From Clostridia bacterium (GTDB lineage: Bacteria > Bacillota > Clostridia > Christensenellales > Borkfalkiaceae), in NCBI GenBank assembly GCA_017467275.1, contig JAFTSN010000001.1, positions 124,001-188,000 on the forward strand: a DNA stretch of 64,000 nucleotides, written 5' to 3'. Under the pieces are notes generated by a model. The model was not told the DNA's origin. It made no database searches and saw only the letters and a program-made list of their open reading frames with translations. Shown here piece by piece: positions 1-8,073 of the stretch. Position 1 is the first letter of the stretch. Every line of letters begins with the position of its first letter. A program made the translations under genes and the position numbers.

Positions 1-437
1 CCACCCGCCGAGAATCCGACGACGAATATCTCGTCGGGATTGACCATGAACTCGTCCGCATGCTTACGAACGTAGTCCACCGCCGCGCCCAGCTCAATGA
101 GATGCTCGGGATAACAAACTTCGTCGATCTCCTCCGCGTCCTTTTCGTCTACCCAATAAAAACATTCATTCTTTCTCTCGTTCGCGTCGAACATACCGAC
201 CGTGAGATAGGTCAAAACAAAGGTCTGAAAACCGCGATTGCGGAAGTAATCGGCAACGGGCTCCCCTTCGCTTTTACTCACAAACCAATAATTCCCACCG
301 GGAACAACAATCACCGCGGGCCGACGAAAATCGGCACTAGTTGTTTCCACACTCAACGCCCTATCCCGCAGCACGCAATCCAGCTCGCCGCCCATAACCT
401 TATAATGCTCTTTAAGTTTGACTTTAAATATATTCAT
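1..437 (-). CDS. alpha/beta hydrolase (BD-FAE/acetyl-esterase-like), C-terminus outside window
   Basis: This partial gene starts at ATG 437 behind a good AAAGGAG site and runs off the left edge after about 145 codons. Residues 46-50 read PGGNY, which corresponds to the HGGG-type oxyanion-hole loop of esterases in this fold, and the visible part ends in GFSAGG, the nucleophile elbow with the catalytic serine. Asp and His of the triad would lie outside the window. There is no signal peptide, so it is probably cytoplasmic and removes acyl groups from a small substrate or sugar. It follows the LtaS-like gene by 12 bases and is probably cotranscribed. The family is clear; the substrate is unknown. 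Confidence 0.75.
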   Translation of the reverse strand, partial: MNIFKVKLKEHYKVMGGELDCVLRDRALSVETTSADFRRPAVIVVPGGNYWFVSKSEGEPVADYFRNRGFQTFVLTYLTVGMFDANERKNECFYWVDEKDAEEIDEVCYPEHLIELGAAVDYVRKHADEFMVNPDEIFVVGFSAG

Positions 438-449
438 GATTTACTCCTT

Positions 450-2741
450 TCAGGCAAGGGTGCCATTTTGTGCTTTTCTCACGAAAGAAACGCCGTCATA
501 GGTGGAAAAGATATTCCGCTTTTTAAAATAGTCCACTTTATACATCTCCTCAAGCACCGCTTGCTTTTCATAATATGCGGCGCTTTGAATGAGGAATGCC
601 TCCACCTCTTTGGGGAAACCGCCTGCCTCTTTACTCAATTCGGAGGTGTACTCATAATCGTAATGCGTCCATTTCCCTGCGGCGTCCTTCACGGAAACGG
701 TGATACCGTCGTAGTAAATATCATTTATGAATATGCCCGATTCACGGCTGATAAACACGCTTTTCTCCTCCGAGAACATACTCACGCCGTGATAGAGATG
801 GAGATTGTATTCATAACCCATCAAGTGCAGGACGGTGGGAAGCAGGTCGAACGAATTAGTAAATTTAGAGATCTGCACACCGCCCTTCAACGGACTGTCG
901 GTGTCCTCCGTCGCCTCAATCCCAAGCGCGTGATACCCGCTATACATCCCCGAAACATCTCCCGTGGATACGTCCATGCTGCCGCCATACCAAAGGAAAC
1001 AGGGAATATTATGCAGCGCGGTATTCCAAGCGTCGCCGAGCGAAACGTCCTTCAAATAATAGTTCTGATTATTGTAATAAGCGGTGTGATCCGCATAGAA
1101 AAGAAACGCCGTATCGTCGAGCTCGCCTTCTTGCTCGAGCCTAAAAATAAGCTCGTTGACCATTTCGTCAAGGTCCATCATACCCGCCTGATACCGCTTA
1201 TAGCGCAGATAGATATCCCGCGCCTTGCTCGCATTCAAGCCGTACTTCTCGTCGGCAACCGTGTCGTTAAAGTTCACTTCGTCAAAGGCACACGTTGTGG
1301 GATATGAATCGATAATCTCATAGAATTTTTCAAAGCCTTTAACGACGTAGTCAGCGGAGCGAGAGGCCTTTTCTGCCGCGGACAGTTCCTTGGTATAATC
1401 GCCGTAGAGCATCAGATCGTCGTAGTGACCGTGCGAGGTAAGGGTCATGTGCAGAGTATAAAACGCCCGATCCCCCTCGTTCTTCTGGGTGTATTGCGTG
1501 AAATAGTTCTTCACGATATCCGCATCCATATCGAAATCGTAAAAACCGTCCTTGACGATCTCCCCGTTCGCGTTGCAGCCCTTTAACGCGGGCATATCGT
1601 CGAGAAAGAGCGTGTTATCAAAACCATAGACGCCGCCCGACCCGTAGGTGACGTTGCGGCTGTAAAATTCCGCTTCGTTCGCGTGCACGTAGTTCGCAGT
1701 ATACCCCGCCTCGCCCAACAGCTTGGGCAAAGAAAATGCAAGATTGGAGTTTTTAAGCTTGGTCGATGGATCGCTCTCCACGGGATAACTGCCTAAAACA
1801 GACATCGCCTCCGAGTGATTGGTCTTATCTCGGGCGTAATATTCCGTAAATGCAATCCCCTCCGTCGCCAACGAATAAAGGGTGGGCGTATAGTCGCGGT
1901 TAATGCCGTACCACTCTCCCGATTCAACAACGATCACAACGAGGTTTTTCCCGTCGAGAGCGCCCGTGTAAGGATTGTCGCCATAGACCTCGCCGCTCAT
2001 CTTTCCCTTGGAAAAATAATTATCGATTGCGGCAACCGTCTTTTGCTCGGATGTGGGCTGATTCCTTTCGAGAATGGACTCGATCGTGTTGGACACGTTC
2101 ATGAAATAAAACCCGAAAAAGCCGAATTTTTTAAGCGCGCTTTTAGAGATAAACTGGGTCTTATAAAGATGCCCGTCGTCGTTGAAGTCATAGAGCTCGT
2201 CCGCAGTGACGGCGCTCTCAAAAGAATTGGTCGTCGCGCTATACATAATCAGCGCGGCGTTTTCCCCGATTAAGCATAAAACAAGCAACCAAATCACCGC
2301 ATGTTGCGAGAATTTTAAATGCTTGGTCGGTATTTTGACGTTGATAAAAATGCACGCCGTGATCTCCGCGCCGACAAGCAACACGAAGCCTGCACAGAAC
2401 CACCAATTCACAAAGTCCGCCGTAAATACGCCGCCGACCTCCTTAGCGAGGTTGAGCATATTGAAGCTGAACGCCATACCGCTCGAAGTGAGAAGCGCTT
2501 CGTTGATAAAAGCAACCGCCATCTGAAACACAAGGAGCACCGCGCTAACCGCGATAGAAGCCTTGCTTGAGGGTATGACAAACAATAGCACCGCGATGCC
2601 GAAAATAAAGGCGATGTCAATTCCCCAATAGGACGGGAACACGCCCAATCCCATAACCAAAAACGATATAATTTCCATGAGCAGGGCAGTGATTACGTAC
2701 AAAAGCGATATACAGCCCTTTTTTATCCAAAGCAGTTTCAT
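450..2741 (-). CDS. LtaS-like membrane sulfatase/phosphoglycerol transferase
   Basis: The 763-residue protein has about five N-terminal membrane helices (roughly 10-34, 40-58, 62-83, 112-134 and 146-168) and an extracellular alkaline-phosphatase-superfamily domain from about 265. Candidate metal and nucleophile residues match lipoteichoic acid synthase: Glu in VVESGEW (about 273), Thr in DKTNHSE (about 307), SHGHYDD near 433 and the Asp-His pair of ADHTAYY near 548. LtaS enzymes move glycerol phosphate from phosphatidylglycerol onto a glycolipid or polymer at the outer face of the membrane. It is somewhat longer than typical LtaS. No strong ribosome site precedes the ATG. It lies 44 bases after lysC. 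A role in polymer synthesis is likely, but it could instead decorate another glycan with phosphoglycerol. Confidence 0.8.
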   Translation of the reverse strand: MKLLWIKKGCISLLYVITALLMEIISFLVMGLGVFPSYWGIDIAFIFGIAVLLFVIPSSKASIAVSAVLLVFQMAVAFINEALLTSSGMAFSFNMLNLAKEVGGVFTADFVNWWFCAGFVLLVGAEITACIFINVKIPTKHLKFSQHAVIWLLVLCLIGENAALIMYSATTNSFESAVTADELYDFNDDGHLYKTQFISKSALKKFGFFGFYFMNVSNTIESILERNQPTSEQKTVAAIDNYFSKGKMSGEVYGDNPYTGALDGKNLVVIVVESGEWYGINRDYTPTLYSLATEGIAFTEYYARDKTNHSEAMSVLGSYPVESDPSTKLKNSNLAFSLPKLLGEAGYTANYVHANEAEFYSRNVTYGSGGVYGFDNTLFLDDMPALKGCNANGEIVKDGFYDFDMDADIVKNYFTQYTQKNEGDRAFYTLHMTLTSHGHYDDLMLYGDYTKELSAAEKASRSADYVVKGFEKFYEIIDSYPTTCAFDEVNFNDTVADEKYGLNASKARDIYLRYKRYQAGMMDLDEMVNELIFRLEQEGELDDTAFLFYADHTAYYNNQNYYLKDVSLGDAWNTALHNIPCFLWYGGSMDVSTGDVSGMYSGYHALGIEATEDTDSPLKGGVQISKFTNSFDLLPTVLHLMGYEYNLHLYHGVSMFSEEKSVFISRESGIFINDIYYDGITVSVKDAAGKWTHYDYEYTSELSKEAGGFPKEVEAFLIQSAAYYEKQAVLEEMYKVDYFKKRNIFSTYDGVSFVRKAQNGTLA

Positions 2742-2785
2742 TTTTCTTTATTTATTCATTACCGTTTGATATATTTTTTATTGTT

Positions 2786-4108
2786 TTAAGAGAAAAATTC
2801 GCGATAGATCGCGCGAATGCTCGTAGGCAGATCGGCGTTTGCCACACCCACGATAATATTCAACCGCCCCGAGCCCTGATCGATCATAAGGACGTGTACC
2901 CCCGCATCGGAAAGTGCCTTAAAAAGACGGGCGGGTGCGGTCACGTCACCCGCAATCCCGTGCCCCACGGTGGCGATCAGCGCCACGTCGTCGCGGGTGT
3001 GAATACGGTCGGGATGAAGTGCCTCGTCAATCTCTTTCACAAGCTCGTCAAGCTTGCCGTTTAAAAGATATTTATTATCGATGACCAAGGACATGGTGTC
3101 GATTCCCGAGGGCAAATGCTCGAATGCCACGCCGTGACGGTTCAAGATCTCCAGCATCTTCGCCGCAAAACCGATCTCGCCGTTCATCATAGATTTCTCG
3201 AGGAAAATAACCGTGAAATCTTTCTTCCCCGCAATCCCCGTGACGACCCGAGCGCCGCTCTTATGCGCGCCACTCGAAACGATCAGCGTGCCCTCGTCCT
3301 CGGGACGGAAAGTGTTGCGGATACGAATGGGAATTCCGCCGTTTCTGACGGGAAAAACGGATTCGCTATGCAAGACGGACGCCCCCATATACGAGAGCTC
3401 GCGAAGCTCGTGATAGGAGAGCTCCTCAATACACTTCGGAGACGAAACGATCTTTGGATCGCAGGCAAAAAAGCCGCTGACGTCCGTCCAATTCTCATAG
3501 AGAGACGCTTTGACGGCATACGCCACAATCGCACCCGAAATATCGCCGCCGCCGCGGGTAAACGTCTTGATTTTACCGTCGGCACCAAGTCCGTAAAAAC
3601 CGGGCACAACGGCGCGTTTATATCTTAATAGCTTCGCCGCAGTCAATTTATAGGTGACGGGATCAAGCGAGCCGTCCTCTTTAAAGCGTACGATTTCCTC
3701 CGCGTCGATAAAGGGCGCGTTCAAAAGCGCCGCGATCAGCTTTGCCGTGAAATATTCGCCGCGAGAGGCACAATAGTCCTTGCCTGCACCCGAAAGGATC
3801 TGTCTTTCCGCCTCGTCGAACGCGTCGGAAAGATCGATCGGGAGCTTTAATTCGCTCTGTATATTTGAGAAACGGTTACGCACAACGGCAAAGCGGTTTT
3901 TGAACTCCGCCTCGTCCCCCTCCTCTATCGCGGCATAGGCGTGATAGAGAAGATCGGTGACTTTCGTGTCTCCGCCAAAGCGTTTCCCCGGCGCGGACAC
4001 CACGATAAACGCACGGGTGGGATCGCTTTTTACGATCTCTTTTACGGAGAGCATAATATTTCCGTCTGCCATCGACGTGCCGCCGAATTTACATACCTTT
4101 ATTTCCAT
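2786..4108 (-). CDS. lysC: aspartate kinase
   Basis: This is a full-length 440-residue aspartokinase, the first step from aspartate to lysine, threonine, methionine and diaminopimelate. The N-terminal KFGGTSMADG motif is the ATP/aspartate-binding signature. The kinase core continues with FTRGGGDISGA and ENWTDVSGF, and two ACT-like regulatory segments follow from about residue 290 (for example GIDTMSLV and IATVGHGIAG). It is downstream of cdaA and the 35-residue peptide, separated by about 90 bases holding an imperfect GGAGT...ACTCC hairpin. I see no lysine riboswitch. The ACT domains suggest feedback inhibition by an end-product amino acid; which one cannot be read from the sequence. Confidence 0.93.
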   Translation of the reverse strand: MEIKVCKFGGTSMADGNIMLSVKEIVKSDPTRAFIVVSAPGKRFGGDTKVTDLLYHAYAAIEEGDEAEFKNRFAVVRNRFSNIQSELKLPIDLSDAFDEAERQILSGAGKDYCASRGEYFTAKLIAALLNAPFIDAEEIVRFKEDGSLDPVTYKLTAAKLLRYKRAVVPGFYGLGADGKIKTFTRGGGDISGAIVAYAVKASLYENWTDVSGFFACDPKIVSSPKCIEELSYHELRELSYMGASVLHSESVFPVRNGGIPIRIRNTFRPEDEGTLIVSSGAHKSGARVVTGIAGKKDFTVIFLEKSMMNGEIGFAAKMLEILNRHGVAFEHLPSGIDTMSLVIDNKYLLNGKLDELVKEIDEALHPDRIHTRDDVALIATVGHGIAGDVTAPARLFKALSDAGVHVLMIDQGSGRLNIIVGVANADLPTSIRAIYREFFS

Positions 4109-4199
4109 GCAAAGAACCGTCCTTACTTTTCGGAGTGTTCCCCCGCTTCGGGAGACTCCCCTTTATCTTATGCAGATATAGCCGCTTGCCGTGCGTTTT

Positions 4200-4307
4200 T
4201 TAGATATTGAGGAAAATGACCACAAAAAACGCAAGCGCAATGCAGATGAGCTTAATCCAAAGCTTTTCGATAAATACCCTTTTTAAAAATCTGCCGATCG
4301 CGTTCAT
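4200..4307 (-). CDS. 35-residue membrane peptide resembling the N-terminal helix of CdaR (YbbR)
   Basis: The ATG at 4307 directly abuts the stop codon of cdaA (TAA then ATG, no gap), and the frame closes with TAA after 35 codons. The peptide is basic at the start (MNAIGRFLKR) and then has EKLWIKLICIALAFFVV, a single membrane helix. This matches in style the start of CdaR/YbbR, which normally follows cdaA, anchors in the membrane and controls the cyclase through extracellular YbbR repeats. No YbbR repeats follow in any frame before lysC. I see a translationally coupled mini-membrane protein. That it is a CdaR remnant, or a minimal CdaA partner, is inference from position and sequence style. 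Confidence 0.6.
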   Translation of the reverse strand: MNAIGRFLKRVFIEKLWIKLICIALAFFVVIFLNI

Positions 4308-5192
4308 TTAGACGTTTCCTCCCTTATGCTTTTTCTCCCTGTCGGACAGGGGAAGCTCCTGCCAATAATAGTCGCGGAGCGCGGCGCTCAAAGCATCGTA
4401 ATCCGCATAGCGTTGCACGTTGCCTTGCTTAACGACGGAGATAATACCCGTCTCCTCGGAGACGATCAGGGAGACGACGTTACATACCTCCGTGATTCCG
4501 ATTGCCGCGCGGTGGCGCGTGCCGAACTCCTTGGGATAGCTCCCCTTTTGCGTGAGCGGCAAAAAGCATCCCGCCGCCTGTATCTGACGCCCGCGAATGA
4601 TCATCGCGCCGTCGTGCAAGGGCGCGCCGGGGAAGAAAATACCCTCGATAAGCTGGGTGGAAATATTGGAATCCAGCTTCACGCCGCTTTGCAAAACCTG
4701 TTTGGGCAGATTGCCCTTGGAAAGGACGATCAATGCACCCACGTTGTTTTTCGACATATTCTGAAGCGCACGAATGATATCCGAGATACAATGCTCAACC
4801 GTCTCTCTCGACGCGTCGGCACTGTTCGTCCAAGCCGTTTCCGTCTTCTCCTTTCGGCTCGGATGCACGTCCCAAAGACTCTTTTTGACCTCGACGTTAA
4901 AGAGAATGAGCATAAACATCGACAGCAGCACGACAAAATAGGCATAGAACTGCTGATCGAAATAAGGGAGCGCATATTCGAGATACCCCCCCACGAGAAT
5001 GAGCCCCCAATACAAAACCATCAGCTTGGTCGCATCGTTATCGCGGAGTATTTTGGAGACGTAGAATAAAAGCAGGAAGATCAAAAATATCTCCACGCCG
5101 TGAACAAATTTGAAATTGTCAAAAAATGCCGTGATACGGTTTCCCAACTGCGTGAGCGCCGACATAGCCGTCGCCAAATTGTAGGTGTGCAT
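4308..5192 (-). CDS. cdaA: membrane diadenylate cyclase (cyclic-di-AMP synthase)
   Basis: CdaA joins two ATP molecules into cyclic di-AMP, which controls potassium and osmolyte balance and wall homeostasis. The 294-residue protein has three membrane helices in roughly the first 110 residues and then a DAC domain. Both signature motifs are intact: DGAMIIRG (near 195) and RHRAAIG (near 230). Length and arrangement fit the CdaA class. The ATG at 5192 has a good GGGAGG site. The usual partner gene cdaR is replaced by a 35-residue peptide, and glmM, the usual third gene, is absent. The next complete gene is lysC. Confidence 0.95.
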   Translation of the reverse strand: MHTYNLATAMSALTQLGNRITAFFDNFKFVHGVEIFLIFLLLFYVSKILRDNDATKLMVLYWGLILVGGYLEYALPYFDQQFYAYFVVLLSMFMLILFNVEVKKSLWDVHPSRKEKTETAWTNSADASRETVEHCISDIIRALQNMSKNNVGALIVLSKGNLPKQVLQSGVKLDSNISTQLIEGIFFPGAPLHDGAMIIRGRQIQAAGCFLPLTQKGSYPKEFGTRHRAAIGITEVCNVVSLIVSEETGIISVVKQGNVQRYADYDALSAALRDYYWQELPLSDREKKHKGGNV

Positions 5193-5323
5193 AATTTCCT
5201 CCCAAGTAGCTTTGAAAAGAGACTTTTAACCTTTTATTTTATTATATAAAATATCTTCCCAAAAATAAAGCGTTTTGCGGTGTTTTTTCGCCCTTTTTCC
5301 CCTTTTTTTACATATTTTGCGTC

Positions 5324-6319
5324 CTAACCCCCGAAAAGCAGGCTTGCCGTGACCTTATCGAGCGCGGACGGCGGGGTCAATTCTCCGCTCTTGACGGCAC
5401 CGATCGCCCCGTTTACGAGACGGTAACAGCGCAACACCTCCGCTTTGCCGAGCTTTTGCGCTTGCTCCCTGCTCTTTCTAACGGCATATTCTTTCATGCC
5501 GAGTGCCGTCGCGATCTCGCGGTCTGTACCGCGGGAAACGACAACCTCATATAAGCCCTTAAAATGATAGACGAGGGAAGAGAGGAGAGACAGTTCGTCG
5601 AACCCCTTTGTCAAAAGCTCCTTTAATATCCGCATATACGCCGAATAGTTTTTCCGCGAGAGCGCCGTCGCAAGCTCATAGATCTTATATTCCGAATCGG
5701 GGTAAACGACCTCGTCCACCGTCTCGTCCGTAATCCGATCGCTACCCGTCGCGCGAGCATAAGTGATGAGCTTCTCCGTCTCTTTCGCCACGCGCGCCAT
5801 ATCCAACGTACAATAAGCGACGAGCTTCCCGCAGGTCACGCCGTCGATATAGAGTCCTGCGCGCTTTGCCGTGACGTAGATCCACTTTTTAATCGTCTCC
5901 TCGTCCGCTCTGCCACAGTCCACGTGCGTCACGTTGGGCTTATCCGAAAGCTTGATCGCCCCTTTCACGCTCTTGTTTGTGTTGACGATAAGAAAAAGCG
6001 AAAATTCGGGCGGATTTTCAAAAAGCGGCTTCAAATACCCCTCGTAATCCTTTTCCGTGGGATAAAATTCCGTCACGCGAACGACCCGCCTTTCACTCAA
6101 AAAAGGATAGGACTCCACCGCCGCAACGAGCGTTTTGATCTTCTCCCCCTTTAATGCTGCCCCATCGAAGGAGGCATAATCGAGGGTGGGCTCCATCACG
6201 TATTTCCCGACCAGCATTTCCGAGCCCTTGGTTCGGAAATACTCCTCCTCGCCCTCCAAAAGACAAATTCGGGGCGCACCGTTCTCCTCTATATATTTTC
6301 TGAAATCCACGTATTTCAT
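5324..6319 (-). CDS. holA: DNA polymerase III delta subunit (clamp-loader subunit)
   Basis: The 331-residue protein matches HolA in length and layout: an N-terminal region with LLEGEEEYF and SYPFLSERRVVRV, a central lid-like part, and a C-terminal helical collar with SRKNYSAYMRILKEL and LLSSLVYHFKGLYEV. Delta opens the sliding clamp as part of the clamp loader. It follows comEC by 26 bases, a neighbourhood conserved in Firmicutes. The rpsT gene usually found next to it is not here. The short gap upstream contains TGATATAAT, a possible extended -10 for an internal promoter. Confidence 0.9.
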   Translation of the reverse strand: MKYVDFRKYIEENGAPRICLLEGEEEYFRTKGSEMLVGKYVMEPTLDYASFDGAALKGEKIKTLVAAVESYPFLSERRVVRVTEFYPTEKDYEGYLKPLFENPPEFSLFLIVNTNKSVKGAIKLSDKPNVTHVDCGRADEETIKKWIYVTAKRAGLYIDGVTCGKLVAYCTLDMARVAKETEKLITYARATGSDRITDETVDEVVYPDSEYKIYELATALSRKNYSAYMRILKELLTKGFDELSLLSSLVYHFKGLYEVVVSRGTDREIATALGMKEYAVRKSREQAQKLGKAEVLRCYRLVNGAIGAVKSGELTPPSALDKVTASLLFGG

Positions 6320-6345
6320 AAACTCTTTCTCCGCATTATATTATA

Positions 6346-8067
6346 TCATAAAGTCCAAAAAAAGGCAAGGGATTGAGACTGCAAGATTTTTCCTTGAATA
6401 AAAGCGGTTATGCGCCCGTTCGTTTGATACATGGTACACTCCAAGGCAAATAACAGCACAAAAAACGCCGTCGCTTTCACCGTTCGGGGAAGATTTGTTT
6501 TTTTGGACAAGAGCGAAACAAGAGCGTAGTAGAGAATTGCTGACGGCAAGGAAAAGCGAACGCCCTCGAAAAGCGAAAAAGAAAAAGAAAGGCTTTGAAA
6601 GGGCAGTAGGACTGCCGAAATAAAAGCATTCGGTAAAAACAGCAAAACCGCCGCTCCGCTCGGAAATACCGTCGCTAAAAAAGCGAGCAAAAAAACGGCA
6701 GAATATACCGCGCCGACCAGCGGCACGATCAACACGTTCAAAAGAAGTCCCCAGCCCGAAAGATATCCGAATGCGTTGAGCTGAAAAGGCGCTGTGGCAA
6801 TTTGCGCGGAAAGCGTGACGGCAAGCAAGCCGATCGCGGGCTGCAAGAATCGAAAAGGCAATCTCTTTTCCGCGATCTCCTCCCTACTCAAATTCTCCCC
6901 GCCCCTATCTCCTCGAGCACTCAGAGCGAGCACAGGCGCAAGCATAACGTCGCCAAGCGTTCGCGAAAACACAAGTATCCCCGCGGCAGCGGCAAAGGAG
7001 AGCTGAAATCCAATCGCAAACAGCGACGCGGGATCGAGCAAAAGAACAATCAAGGCGGCAAAGCCCAAGCGTTCGAGCGGATCGGATTTTGTTCCGAAAA
7101 GCTCGGCGAGATAGGTTGCAAGACACATGATCGCGGCGCGGAGTACGGACGGCGAAAAGCCGCAGACGCCACTATAAAACAGGAGAATAAACGCAACGAA
7201 TAAAAATCGGGTTGTTTTACTGCCCCGTTTTAAACCCGTTTTCACGATTAATAAGCGCAAAAAGGCGTAAAGCGCGCCGATATGCAAGCCCGACACAGCG
7301 AAAATATGCGCGATTCCGCCCCTGCGGACGTTCTCGAGCAACCCCTCGTCAATCCCCGAGCTTTCCCCCGTAAGCAACGCATACGTCACGGCAGCGGTCG
7401 TTTCGTCCATACCGCGTTGCAATGCTCCGCGCAGACGGTTTGCAATCGAGCGGAATAGGTTGAATTCCGCTCCAACAACAGCCAAGCCGCTCGCCTTGTA
7501 AGCGACGTAGCGGACGTCGTCCGAAACAAGATCGGCGCGAAACTCCCCTGCAAGCGTTTGCATGCTGAAAATCTCGCAATCGAAGAACAGCTCGTCGGAC
7601 AAATTAAGTGACTGCGCCGCAACCGAAGAGAGTTGCAAACGGAGCTTGCCCGCCCTTTCCTCGCCGTTGAACGTCAAATCGCCCAACGTGAGCACGGCGT
7701 AGGAATCGCCAAGCCCGATTTTTTCAACCGTTCCGACGACGCTCGTTTCCCCGCCGATAGACCTTCCCTTCCGATAAGCGTTTAGCTGCGCACGAAAAGA
7801 GAGAGCGCCCATACCGAACGCCAACAAAAATGCCGTTAGAATAAATGGAGTGTTTTTAATTTCCCCTGAAAGCGCGCAAAGCAGAACCCCCGCGGCGAGC
7901 AAGACAAGAATAAAGGCGGCAAGCGGAAGCTCGTGCACCTCTGCCGCATACGCCCCGCCTATGCCGAGCGCAAGAGAGGAAGAAAAAAGTAGGACGGGAC
8001 GAAAATTAATTATTTTTCGTCCGTCCCGCCCGATCATTTTGTTTATCTTTTGTGCTCTCCCCGTCAT
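6346..8067 (-). CDS. comEC: ComEC/Rec2-type DNA-uptake channel lacking the metallo-beta-lactamase domain
   Basis: ComEC forms the membrane channel that brings single-stranded DNA into competent cells. This 573-residue copy has the N-terminal DUF4131-like soluble segment between early helices and the Competence-domain helices, with the typical GIAHIFAVSGLHIG signature near 245-258 and a long run of membrane helices to about 540. Full-length ComEC usually continues into a metallo-beta-lactamase domain beginning with a DVGQGD motif. Here the chain stops shortly after NGRITAF, just where that domain should begin, and holA starts 26 bases later. The gene begins 6 bases after the giant helicase gene. 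Whether the channel still works or uses a separate hydrolase is unknown. Confidence 0.88.
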   Translation of the reverse strand: MTGRAQKINKMIGRDGRKIINFRPVLLFSSSLALGIGGAYAAEVHELPLAAFILVLLAAGVLLCALSGEIKNTPFILTAFLLAFGMGALSFRAQLNAYRKGRSIGGETSVVGTVEKIGLGDSYAVLTLGDLTFNGEERAGKLRLQLSSVAAQSLNLSDELFFDCEIFSMQTLAGEFRADLVSDDVRYVAYKASGLAVVGAEFNLFRSIANRLRGALQRGMDETTAAVTYALLTGESSGIDEGLLENVRRGGIAHIFAVSGLHIGALYAFLRLLIVKTGLKRGSKTTRFLFVAFILLFYSGVCGFSPSVLRAAIMCLATYLAELFGTKSDPLERLGFAALIVLLLDPASLFAIGFQLSFAAAAGILVFSRTLGDVMLAPVLALSARGDRGGENLSREEIAEKRLPFRFLQPAIGLLAVTLSAQIATAPFQLNAFGYLSGWGLLLNVLIVPLVGAVYSAVFLLAFLATVFPSGAAVLLFLPNAFISAVLLPFQSLSFSFSLFEGVRFSLPSAILYYALVSLLSKKTNLPRTVKATAFFVLLFALECTMYQTNGRITAFIQGKILQSQSLAFFWTL

Positions 8068-8073
8068 AACCTT

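Noticed and set aside
60-1307. Long plus-strand open frame of 415 codons opposite the esterase and the LtaS-like gene
   Set aside because: It is antisense to a clearly conserved minus-strand gene, has no family features and reflects the third-position bias of the real gene.
4109-4199. Lysine riboswitch ahead of lysC
   Set aside because: The gap is about 90 bases with only an imperfect hairpin; a lysine riboswitch needs about 170 bases and conserved cores not seen here.
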